A stretch of 8,187 nucleotides of DNA from UBA6821 sp044236545 (lineage in GTDB: Bacteria; Verrucomicrobiota; Verrucomicrobiia; Chthoniobacterales; UBA6821), in assembly GCA_044236545.1 (NCBI GenBank), contig JBIIGI010000094.1, positions 1 to 8,187 of the forward strand, read 5' to 3'. This document shows, piece after piece, positions 1 to 5,949 of this stretch. Numbering within the stretch: the stretch's first letter is position 1; each line of letters opens with the position of its first letter. The notes under the pieces were generated by a model. It made no database searches, was not told the origin of the DNA, and saw nothing but the letters and a program-made list of their open reading frames with translations. Both the position numbers and the translations under genes were made by a program.

Positions 1-130
1 GCTCCGGTCGGCCTACGGCCTCCCTACGCCCAGGGTTGCAATCCACCCAACAACCATCCACAACATCAACCAACCAATACCATCTGAACTTCAGTTTTGA
101 TGTGTCCCAACTTTGGGGTCAGGTCACATC
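1..130. other. Gene-free left end of the intergenic region
   Basis: I see no credible coding sequence here on either strand. The first 30 bases are GC-rich with repeated GGCC and CTACG steps. Next comes a C/A-rich stretch (about 40-85) built of short CAAC, CCAA and CATC steps. The stretch ends in an inverted repeat at 98-131, annotated separately. The gene it belongs to on the left lies outside the window, so a 3' end or terminator of that gene cannot be judged. Confidence 0.5.
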
Positions 131-131
131 A
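98..131. repeat. Short inverted repeat next to the upstream module
   Basis: TGATGTG (98-104) is the exact reverse complement of CACATCA (125-131). After one mismatch (T105/T124), C106 and C107 can pair with G123 and G122. The loop carries the GGGGTCAGGTC segment. No T-run follows, so it is not a convincing intrinsic terminator. I have a general recollection of GGGGTCAGGTC-like sequence beside IS200/REP-type transposases, but no transposase is present here, so a mobile origin is only a suggestion. It ends exactly where the duplicated module begins. Confidence 0.35.
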
Positions 132-210
132 GGTTATTTTTGAAAACCGTCTGACACAGGCAAAATATTCCATGTTGGCTGATTGCATAGTGATTTCTTC
201 GAGATTCTTC

Positions 211-224
211 TGCACTTGTTGCAT
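211..224. promoter_or_regulatory. Candidate operator, left arm, copy 1
   Basis: TGCACTTGTTGCAT is identical to 5661-5674 and is the exact reverse complement of 333-346. The site has its own partial dyad, TGCA-N5-TGCA, as expected for a dimeric helix-turn-helix regulator. I cannot assign the regulator family, and no regulator gene lies in the window. Confidence 0.5.
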
Positions 225-332
225 TACTCTGATCACTCATGTGCAAAATCATCTTGGGAACCACTGATCAAATCGCATGGAGGCCGTTCCTTGGCAAATG
301 CCGGAGAGGATCACCGGAAGCAGCGGAATGGC

Positions 333-346
333 ATGCAACAAGTGCA
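333..346. promoter_or_regulatory. Candidate operator, right arm, copy 1
   Basis: ATGCAACAAGTGCA is the reverse complement of the left arm at 211-224; arm starts are 122 bases apart. In this copy the dyad extends to CATGCA-N5-TGCATG (332-348). Similarity to copy 2 stops exactly at the last base of this arm. The next gene starts 113 bases downstream. Confidence 0.5.
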
Positions 347-459
347 TGAAATCCTTGAGGTTTTCGGTTGTCGTCGCTTTTGTTGCCTGTGACGGTCGTC
401 GTATGCCTTGGGCCGAATGAACCCGGCACGGCACCAAACCACCGATTCCTGACAATTCC

Positions 460-1119
460 ATGTTTCCGATCAAGTTGCTCCGCGCAGCACTCCTTCTCAC
501 GGCACTCCCCGTTCCCATCTTCGCTGCCCCGCCTGCCGGCCCTCTTGTTGAAGAGGTAATTACGCTGAACCCCGAAACCGGCATTGCCTCGGGGGCGACC
601 CGCATGGGTGGGCAATTTTCGTTGAAGGGATTGGAGGGGGCCGGGTTGTTTATCGGCAACCCTAACACGCTCTCCCGGGCTGACCGGGTCGTCATGACCT
701 TTGACCTGGCCCCGTTGTTGCGGAATGCCTCAAAAATCAAATCGGCCAAGCTGGTGTTTCATGAGGACTATTTTTTCGGACCAGGCGAAACGCGGGAGAT
801 TGAGGCCTCTGTTTTTGAAGGTCAGTTGAGTGAATTGACGGAGGAATCGCTCTCCTCCTCCGAAGTGAAACCTGTCGCCACAGTGACCGTCTCCTCAGCA
901 GATCAGAACAAAGGCGGTCAGGCACCGGGGAAGAGCTATGAGGTTGATGTGACCAAGCAACTGCTCGAGAAAATCAATGCCGGAGGGCTCGGCATCTCCT
1001 TCCGCCTGCAGGATGTGAAGGCCGAGAGCGACGGCAACCCGACGATGGAATCAGCCGGCATCTCGCTGGACAGGAGACCCGATTTCCTGCCGAAGATCGT
1101 CTTGCAGTTGGAGCGCTAG
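460..1119 (+). CDS. Small secreted beta-rich protein, DNRLRE/CBM96-like (tentative)
   Basis: This is a 219-residue protein with a signal peptide: K5 and R8 are followed by a hydrophobic stretch to about residue 22, with cleavage near FAA-PP. The mature part alternates hydrophobic residues as in a beta sandwich and has no catalytic motif I recognise. It resembles DNRLRE/CBM96-type domains: an FDL motif (81-83), a K-x-x-x-x-LVFH strand (94-101), VDVTK (162-166) and FRLQDV (181-186). The gene at 5950-6651 is a clear paralogue with FDL, LIFH, VDLTK and LRLRDV in the same order. It probably binds glycan or serves as an extracellular accessory protein; no enzymatic role is implied. It leads unit 1, 35 bases ahead of the DUF4838-type gene, and follows the duplicated module. 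The ATG at 460 is chosen because it gives the signal peptide; no Shine-Dalgarno sequence is visible before it. Confidence 0.8.
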   Translation: MFPIKLLRAALLLTALPVPIFAAPPAGPLVEEVITLNPETGIASGATRMGGQFSLKGLEGAGLFIGNPNTLSRADRVVMTFDLAPLLRNASKIKSAKLVFHEDYFFGPGETREIEASVFEGQLSELTEESLSSSEVKPVATVTVSSADQNKGGQAPGKSYEVDVTKQLLEKINAGGLGISFRLQDVKAESDGNPTMESAGISLDRRPDFLPKIVLQLER

Positions 1120-1154
1120 CTTTCAGGGCGAGTCTCCTTACCTCCTCAAGAACC

Positions 1155-3578
1155 ATGCCCTCGTTGTCTCTCCATCATTGTATTCGCCTCGCCGGTCTCA
1201 CGATCAGCCTGTTTGCATCCGCTCCCGCCCATGCCACGCCTGAGGAAACGCTCCCGGATGCCAACCCCGTGCAAAATTTCCAGATATCCCCTGCCCGGAT
1301 CGAGGTCATCGCGGAGCCCGAAGCCGGTCCGGTTGCCCAACTTGCGGCAAAGGAACTTCGCACCCATCTCGACAAGCTGGCCAAGCTGGCCGCTCCGCAA
1401 GATCCCTCAGAATCGAAGACTCCTGACGGGGAACCGTATGTGATTCATGTCGGTGATTCCAAGTTTGCCCGCGACCAGGGGGTGGATGTCAGCACCATGC
1501 CTCACGACGGCTTCCAGATCAAAACGACCGCAAAGTGGATGATCATTGCAGGACGGGATTATAACGGGCCTCCCCTGGTCGGGTTCAACAATCCCTGGCG
1601 TCTTCATGAAAGCTACAACGACACACTCAAGATCGGTGCCTTTGGCGATGCCGGAACTCTCCTGGGTGTCTATTCCTTCCTCCGGGAAACGGTCGGCTTC
1701 CGTTGGTATATGCCGGGGCCTTTGGGCACGGTCATTCCCGATCGGACGATGCTCGATCTGACAGTGGGAAGCATTTCCGAGTCGCCCCGGTTCGAGCACC
1801 GGCACGCATATTTCGGGTTTTTCCCGACGTCGGATGAAGATGCCTTGTGGTATCGCCGTGTTGGCTTCGGCACTCCGGCCCCGGTGCAGATCACGCATTC
1901 CCTCGGGCACTTTTTTCTCAAATACAAGGATACCCACCCGGAGTATTTTGCGCTCATCGACGGCCAGCGCGACTTTACCACGTTGTCCACGATCATGGGA
2001 CCGGGAAACTTCGATCTCACCAGCGAGGATTTTCAAGCGGCTGTTGTCAAAGAGATCCGCGATTACTTTGATGCCAATCCCGACCAGTTGGTTTTCCCAC
2101 TCTCGCCGAACGATGGCATGATGCGGATCACGGACAAACCCGAGGCCCAAAAACAAATCACACCCGAGCGCGGTGATCTCGGCAAGTTCTCGAACTATGT
2201 CTGGGGATTCATCGACCGGGTTGCGCGTGAGGTGGCCAAGACACACCCTCAACGTCTGATTGGTACCATTGCCTATGAGGCCTACACCCTGCCGCCGACC
2301 ACTATTGAAAAAATGAGTCCGAATGTGGCCGTGATGTACTGCAAAAACCGCGGAAACTTCACGTCTGCAGCCTATCAGGAGGAGATCCGGCGGGGCTTGA
2401 CGCAGTGGAAGGAGAAAGTCGCTAATATTTACTGCTGGGAATATTACAATGACATCTTCAACAACTCCAGTTGGAAGGGGTATCCGGCTTTCTACCCGCA
2501 ACTGATTCAGGACGACCTCCGCTGGCTTGCCACGCTGCCGACCAAGGGTGAGTTCATTGAAGCGGAAAGCTGGCGGGCCGAGGATTACTCGGTGCCGGGA
2601 ATGACGAAGATCAACTATCCCGGCCTGCAGCACCTGAACCTGTACCTGACGGCCAGGCTACTCTGGGATCCCAAGCAGGATGTGCGGGCACTGACCGACG
2701 AGTATTTCAAGAAGTTCTACGGACCAGCAGAAAAGGAAATGCGTCAGTTCTGGGACTTGGCGGAGAAGGCATGGATGGCCAAGGGGAAGGCCACGACGCC
2801 GAGCCAGGTCTATACCGACGAAGAACTCGCCAGGATGCTCGCGCTTCTCAAGAAGGCCGAGTCCGAGGTTCCCGCTTCCTCGCTCTACGCCCAACGCATC
2901 GCTCTGATTCTGGAAGAGTTCAAACCCGCCGCCCAGAAACAACAGCTTCTGCAAAAACTCCGTCTTCCCACCGTCCAGGTTCCCAAGATCTCCGGCGTTC
3001 AGAATCCCTCCGATCAGGACTGGAACTCGGCCCCGCTCCTGACCTTGGTGGACCGATCGTTCTCCGCGCCCAAACAACCGACGCATGTCCGGATGTTAAG
3101 GACTAGGGATCATTTGAACATCGAGGTGATTTGCTTCGAGCCCCAGGTTTCCTCCCTGGTCGCGGGTGCCACTCACAAAGATCAGACGGAGGCCCCGGCG
3201 GTCTGGAGCGATGACTCGATCGAACTCTACTTCAGCGAAAACAACTCCGCGAAGTCGCCGGGAGTGCAGTTTGTCATCAATAGCAAGGGCGTGATTCTTG
3301 ATGCAAAGCTGAATCCGGAGACTGGCCAATTCAATCCCAAATGGAACTCGGGAGCGGTTGCCACGGCCAAGACCGAACCCGGCAAATGGATTCTGCACCT
3401 CTCCATTCCCCTGAAATCATTGCCCTTCGGAAACGACGGAAAAGCTTCCAGCCTCTCCATGAACATCTATCGCAACCGATTCGCCGGAGAAGCCATGGTG
3501 CAAACCAGCTGGGCTCCGCTGGTCGGAGCGCGATATTTCCTGCCGGAAGAATTTGGGACTTTAAAGCTGTCTCACTGA
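1155..3578 (+). CDS. Secreted DUF4838-type protein with C-terminal CBM9-like domain
   Basis: This 807-residue protein starts with a signal peptide (hydrophobic residues 11-24, probable cleavage after APAHA at 27). Residues about 45-200 resemble the alpha-glucuronidase-like N-terminal domain: AAKELRTHLDKL at 64-75 and GTLLGVYSFLRETVGFRWY at 167-185. The central region (about 210-525) matches what I know of DUF4838: FPLSPNDG (314-321), YEAYTLPP (374-381), WEYY (428-431) and the DEYFKKFYGPA ending (515-525). Residues about 610-805 look like a CBM9/DOMON-type carbohydrate-binding sandwich, with WSDDSIELYF (684-693), QFVINSKG (705-712) and W745 to IPLKSL (751-756). DUF4838 proteins are common in polysaccharide loci and are suspected glycosidases, but the reaction and substrate are not established to my knowledge. 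E375 and E429 are candidate acidic residues only. It is 35 bases after the preceding stop and 12 before the next start, so it is probably co-transcribed with both. Confidence 0.88.
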   Translation: MPSLSLHHCIRLAGLTISLFASAPAHATPEETLPDANPVQNFQISPARIEVIAEPEAGPVAQLAAKELRTHLDKLAKLAAPQDPSESKTPDGEPYVIHVGDSKFARDQGVDVSTMPHDGFQIKTTAKWMIIAGRDYNGPPLVGFNNPWRLHESYNDTLKIGAFGDAGTLLGVYSFLRETVGFRWYMPGPLGTVIPDRTMLDLTVGSISESPRFEHRHAYFGFFPTSDEDALWYRRVGFGTPAPVQITHSLGHFFLKYKDTHPEYFALIDGQRDFTTLSTIMGPGNFDLTSEDFQAAVVKEIRDYFDANPDQLVFPLSPNDGMMRITDKPEAQKQITPERGDLGKFSNYVWGFIDRVAREVAKTHPQRLIGTIAYEAYTLPPTTIEKMSPNVAVMYCKNRGNFTSAAYQEEIRRGLTQWKEKVANIYCWEYYNDIFNNSSWKGYPAFYPQLIQDDLRWLATLPTKGEFIEAESWRAEDYSVPGMTKINYPGLQHLNLYLTARLLWDPKQDVRALTDEYFKKFYGPAEKEMRQFWDLAEKAWMAKGKATTPSQVYTDEELARMLALLKKAESEVPASSLYAQRIALILEEFKPAAQKQQLLQKLRLPTVQVPKISGVQNPSDQDWNSAPLLTLVDRSFSAPKQPTHVRMLRTRDHLNIEVICFEPQVSSLVAGATHKDQTEAPAVWSDDSIELYFSENNSAKSPGVQFVINSKGVILDAKLNPETGQFNPKWNSGAVATAKTEPGKWILHLSIPLKSLPFGNDGKASSLSMNIYRNRFAGEAMVQTSWAPLVGARYFLPEEFGTLKLSH

Positions 3579-3590
3579 TCAGCTTAACAA

Positions 3591-4616
3591 ATGACCTCCA
3601 AATACCTAGACGGACGCCCCGCCGCACAGTTGCGGCTTGAGGCGAATGATCAAGGAATCGTTTTTGAATACGGGAACGGCCCCGATGGCTGCGATGACCT
3701 GGGAGCACGCGAAGCGAGCGTCGTCTTGCATGACGGGGTCTTCCACCTGTTTTACGACGGAGCGAAAGCAGAGGTCGGTTGGCGCGCCTGCCTGGCCACC
3801 AGTAGCGACCTGAAAAACTGGAAACACCACGGGCCCATTCTGAAATTGGGGAGCGATGGGGCTCCCGACTCCGCCACCGCAACCTCGCCGTGGTTCTTTT
3901 ACGAAAACGGCCTGTGGCACTCCTACTACCTGGGGTGCCGGCAAACCACTCCCAAGCCCGAATGTGTGCCATCTCCCCCGTATCTCACGTGCAAAGCGGA
4001 GGCCACCGCCCTCACCGGCCCATGGCACAAGCGTTATGACGTGGTGGCGGTTAGCCCGACGCCCGGCACTTACTACGCCGAAACGGCATGCCCCGGTTGG
4101 ATTTTTCAATACGGGGGTCTATACCGGATGTTCTTTAGCGCGGCGGCGGGCGAACTTGGAGACGTGCCAAGAATCCATCGCACCTTGGGCCTACTTAGCG
4201 CTCCCACAGTCGATGGACCCTGGACGGTTTCGGATGAACCTGTCGTGCCACCAGAGGAGCAAATCGAAAACAGCTCTCTCTACTTTGAGCCGGCGAATGG
4301 ATACTGGTTTCTGTTCACGAATCACGTCGGCATCGATGCCCGGGGAGAATACACCGATGCGATCTGGGTTTACTGGAGCCAGGATCCGCTGAAGTGGAAT
4401 CCGGCCCATAAGGCCGTGGTGCTGGATGGTGGCAATTGTAGCTGGAGCCATGTCTCCATCGGAATGCCCTCGGTGGTCAAAGTGGAAGAGAAGCTGGCAC
4501 TGTTTTACGACGCTCCCGGCGGCGACAGCATCGGCCATATGCGGCGACACATCGGCCTGGCTTGGTTGGACTTGCCACTCACGCCACCAGATTGGACGTC
4601 AAGCGAAGTGGAATAG
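3591..4616 (+). CDS. Five-bladed beta-propeller glycosidase-like protein (GH43/GH117-like)
   Basis: This is a 341-residue protein of about the usual size for a single propeller domain of the GH32/43/62/117/130 fold group. Propeller strands with the pattern acidic-x-S-V-V, then HLFYDG, then LATSSDLKNW are clear at residues 36-77. Related repeats occur at WFFYENGLWHSYYLG (101-115), GLYRMFFSA (176-184), YFEPANGYWFLFTNH (231-245) and KLALFYDA (301-308). Candidate catalytic acids at the expected places are D36 or E41, D93, E164 and E227, but I cannot assign roles. No signal peptide is seen at the ATG at 3591, unlike the two genes before it, so it probably acts in the cytoplasm on imported oligosaccharides. 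A start further upstream is blocked by the preceding gene, 12 bases away. The exact family and substrate are unresolved. It is the last gene of unit 1. Confidence 0.82.
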   Translation: MTSKYLDGRPAAQLRLEANDQGIVFEYGNGPDGCDDLGAREASVVLHDGVFHLFYDGAKAEVGWRACLATSSDLKNWKHHGPILKLGSDGAPDSATATSPWFFYENGLWHSYYLGCRQTTPKPECVPSPPYLTCKAEATALTGPWHKRYDVVAVSPTPGTYYAETACPGWIFQYGGLYRMFFSAAAGELGDVPRIHRTLGLLSAPTVDGPWTVSDEPVVPPEEQIENSSLYFEPANGYWFLFTNHVGIDARGEYTDAIWVYWSQDPLKWNPAHKAVVLDGGNCSWSHVSIGMPSVVKVEEKLALFYDAPGGDSIGHMRRHIGLAWLDLPLTPPDWTSSEVE

Positions 4617-4753
4617 ATCCGCCCAGGACTTCCCTGGTGCGGGTTATGGAATGGCGCCGGTGAGCCTCTTGGTCGATGCAGTTGAGAACACTCGGCCTTT
4701 TTGCGGCTGAATCGGCATCCCCGTTGTAAAAGACTTCTGCATCAGAAAAGAAA

Positions 4754-4783
4754 AAGGGGCACCTCCGCTCGGAGATGCCCCTT
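4754..4783 (-). terminator. Intrinsic terminator of the PEP-CTERM gene
   Basis: AAGGGGCA (4754-4761) pairs with TGCCCCTT (4776-4783), and CTCC (4763-4766) pairs with GGAG (4771-4774) around a 4-base loop. On the - strand the single C/A mismatch (4762/4775) becomes a G-U pair, so the RNA stem is continuous. It is followed in that direction by a T-rich run (TTTTTCTTTTC counting the stem end, about 4745-4755). This orientation fits the gene ending at 4812. On the + strand the stem is flawed and only a weak GATTGTTT follows, so it is a poor terminator for unit 1. Confidence 0.88.
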
Positions 4784-4811
4784 GATTGTTTAAGATTAGC
4801 GCTCTGGCTAT

Positions 4812-5510
4812 TTACGCCTGAACCCGGCGGCGGATCAGGAGCAGGGTCGCGATGCCACCGAGGACCAGCGCGTAGGTCGAGGGCTCGGGAACGGCCTGGG
4901 CGGTCAACTGAAAGGCACTGACGTTACGCACCGCAGTACCATCGGCATTGACGAATCCGACATAGTTGATCGTCGGATTTCCACCAGTGTAGGTATAAGT
5001 ATCTCCCATCTGGACTCCACCTTGAAAAAAGGCCGCCGTCCATTGAGCACCCGTTGTATCCAACCGGATGAGAATGTCATTGCTGGTTGCGGTATAGTTG
5101 GCCCCTGGACCTGCCCACACTTGCCAGCGGTCCGTGCGCAGGGCTGTAGGAGTAGTCTGCGTGCCGAAAAAACCATACTCGCCGTTATCCTGCAGGAATC
5201 CCACTCCCGCCCACGCGCCGACGGCGCCGGTGAGATTGATCGTCGCGGTGAGGTCATAGACAAAGCCACTCGACGGAGTGAAATCCAAGGAAACGGCACC
5301 AGGGGTACCAGTGGTATTCCCGTTCAGATTGATGATATTTGCGCCAGTCCAAATACCATCGCCGGTGGTTACGCTGGTCCCGGCGAGCGCGCCAGTGCCG
5401 CCTGTGAAGGTTTGACTATAGATGGTGGCGGCCGATGCCTTGCTGGTTCCGCCGATCAGGAGGAGTGCCCCGAGCGCTGCTGCAGGGAGATATTTCGCGA
5501 GTTTGTTCAT
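4812..5510 (-). CDS. PEP-CTERM sorting-signal surface protein
   Basis: This 232-residue protein has a Sec signal peptide (K3 and K6, hydrophobic 8-21, cleavage after KASA at 27). Its C-terminal PEP-CTERM signal consists of VPEPS at 207-211, a hydrophobic span 213-226 and RRR at 227-229. Such tails are processed by an exosortase and lead to export or attachment to the cell surface or extracellular matrix. The mature part (28-205) is rich in Thr, Gly, Asn and aromatic residues, has no cysteine, and looks like a beta-sandwich (LamG-like at most). No enzymatic motif is seen. It lies between the two glycan units on the opposite strand and diverges from unit 2, with the duplicated module between them. 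The first ATG gives an ideal signal peptide; only a weak GGA lies 7 to 9 bases upstream. Its function is unknown; a scaffold or adhesion role is possible. Confidence 0.9.
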   Translation of the reverse strand: MNKLAKYLPAAALGALLLIGGTSKASAATIYSQTFTGGTGALAGTSVTTGDGIWTGANIINLNGNTTGTPGAVSLDFTPSSGFVYDLTATINLTGAVGAWAGVGFLQDNGEYGFFGTQTTPTALRTDRWQVWAGPGANYTATSNDILIRLDTTGAQWTAAFFQGGVQMGDTYTYTGGNPTINYVGFVNADGTAVRNVSAFQLTAQAVPEPSTYALVLGGIATLLLIRRRVQA

Positions 5511-5540
5511 GGTATTCCGGGAGTTGAGGGGTTGATTTCT

Positions 5541-5564
5541 TGTTTTGGTGTTTTGGTGTTTTCT
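5541..5564. repeat. 8-base tandem repeat in the leader of the PEP-CTERM gene
   Basis: TGTTTTGG occurs twice in tandem (5541-5548, 5549-5556), followed by a partial third unit, TGTTTTCT (5557-5564). It lies 31 to 54 bases upstream of the - strand start codon, where it reads as an A/C-rich leader of CCAAAACA units. It could affect transcription spacing or an unstructured 5' leader. It is too short to claim more. Confidence 0.6.
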
Positions 5565-5660
5565 TATTTTCTTTTGTCATCAGGTTTCTTTGGAAACCGT
5601 CTGACAGAAGCAACATACTTCATGTTGGCTGATGGAATAATGATTTGTTCGAGATTCTTC

Positions 5661-5674
5661 TGCACTTGTTGCAT
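5661..5674. promoter_or_regulatory. Candidate operator, left arm, copy 2
   Basis: TGCACTTGTTGCAT is identical to 211-224 and sits within 44 bases that are the same in both copies. Its last six bases, TTGCAT, overlap a possible -35 element annotated separately. Its reverse complement is at 5842-5855. Confidence 0.5.
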
Positions 5675-5697
5675 TACTCTGATCACTCATGGATAAG
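5669..5697 (+). promoter_or_regulatory. Weak candidate promoter for unit 2
   Basis: TTGCAT (5669-5674), a 17-base spacer and GATAAG (5692-5697) give a sigma70-like arrangement, with 4 of 6 bases in the -10 element. If real, the -35 overlaps the left arm, so a bound protein would block or contact RNA polymerase. The equivalent in copy 1 (TTGCAT at 219-224, then TGCAAA at 242-247) has a poorer -10, so support is weak. Confidence 0.2.
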
Positions 5698-5841
5698 ATC
5701 AGCTTGTAAGCCGTGCCGCTTCCCGGGTTGCGGCGAGAAATGGGGAGATAAACGCCCGGGGGCTGTGTTGGCTTGGTGCTCGGCTTGGCCGGCCGTTGCT
5801 TGGCACATGCTCGAGGGGATGACTGGAAGCAGCGGAATGGC

Positions 5842-5855
5842 ATGCAACAAGTGCA
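5842..5855. promoter_or_regulatory. Candidate operator, right arm, copy 2
   Basis: ATGCAACAAGTGCA is identical to 333-346 and the reverse complement of 5661-5674, with arm starts 181 bases apart. As in copy 1, similarity between the copies ends at the last base of this arm. The chosen start of the next gene is 94 bases downstream. Confidence 0.5.
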
Positions 5856-5928
5856 GATGTCCCAGCAAAAATGGATTTGTGCCGACATGAAGACCGCTTC
5901 ACCTTCACGCTTCACCGCACGGCATCCG

Positions 5929-5949
5929 ATCACCAATCACCAATCACCA
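5929..5949. repeat. 7-base tandem repeat abutting a start codon
   Basis: ATCACCA is repeated three times without change (5929-5935, 5936-5942, 5943-5949) and is followed directly by ATGA, which contains the chosen start codon at 5950. No Shine-Dalgarno sequence lies in it. The 7-base unit is not a multiple of three, so a change in copy number would shift frame if translation began upstream (for example the in-frame ATG at 5887), but not from 5950. Similar ATCACCA-type runs are, from memory, frequent between genes in Verrucomicrobiota and Planctomycetes. Confidence 0.75.

Larger units (their letters stand above)
131..346. repeat. Duplicated upstream module, copy 1 (before the 460-1119 gene)
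   Basis: Two blocks here reappear upstream of the paralogous gene at 5950. The left block, 131-262, aligns with 5582-5712, with one 1-base gap near its start and weakening similarity after 241; 198-241 is 44/44 identical to 5648-5691. The right block, 282-346, aligns without gaps to 5791-5855 with 7 mismatches in 65; 316-346 is identical. The unmatched middle is 19 bases here and 78 in copy 2. Each block contains one arm of a perfect 14-base inverted repeat. The position before a gene start, and conservation concentrated around the arms, suggest a control region. Short frames through it look like artefacts. A dispersed element is the alternative. Confidence 0.8.
5582..5855. repeat. Duplicated upstream module, copy 2 (before the 5950-6651 gene)
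   Basis: This is the second copy of the module at 131-346. Its left block (5582-5712) and right block (5791-5855) match copy 1 as described there. The middle, 5713-5790, is 78 bases and GC-rich, against 19 bases in copy 1, so it contains a 59-base insertion or copy 1 a deletion. The module sits between the divergent PEP-CTERM gene and unit 2, so it could serve either. Because copy 1 also precedes a + strand paralogue, control of the + strand gene is the better reading. Confidence 0.8.

Noticed and set aside
183..392. Short open frame across copy 1 of the module, with a similar reading in copy 2 (5645-5890)
   Set aside because: The shared amino acids come from the 44-base identical DNA block; the frames diverge completely afterwards, and the opposite strand is equally open. 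This is better explained by conserved DNA than by a conserved peptide.
1407..2633. Long open frame (408 codons) on the - strand within the DUF4838-type gene
   Set aside because: It is fully covered by a + strand gene with a signal peptide and recognisable domains; its own product shows no domain pattern. The same reasoning removes the long - strand frame at 6719-7717.
4623..4637. Small hairpin CCAGG/CCTGG after the propeller gene as a terminator of unit 1
   Set aside because: The stem is only five base pairs and no T-run follows. I see no convincing + strand terminator between 4617 and 4753.
211..5855. CRISPR array from the repeated 14-base sequence
   Set aside because: There are only four occurrences, in alternating orientation and in two places 5 kb apart, with no regular spacing and no cas gene.
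5773..5949. N-terminal extension of the unit 2 leader gene back to 5773
   Set aside because: The extension reads through the duplicated module and the tandem repeat, and would bury the signal peptide more than 59 residues in. The ATG at 5950 gives a normal exported protein.
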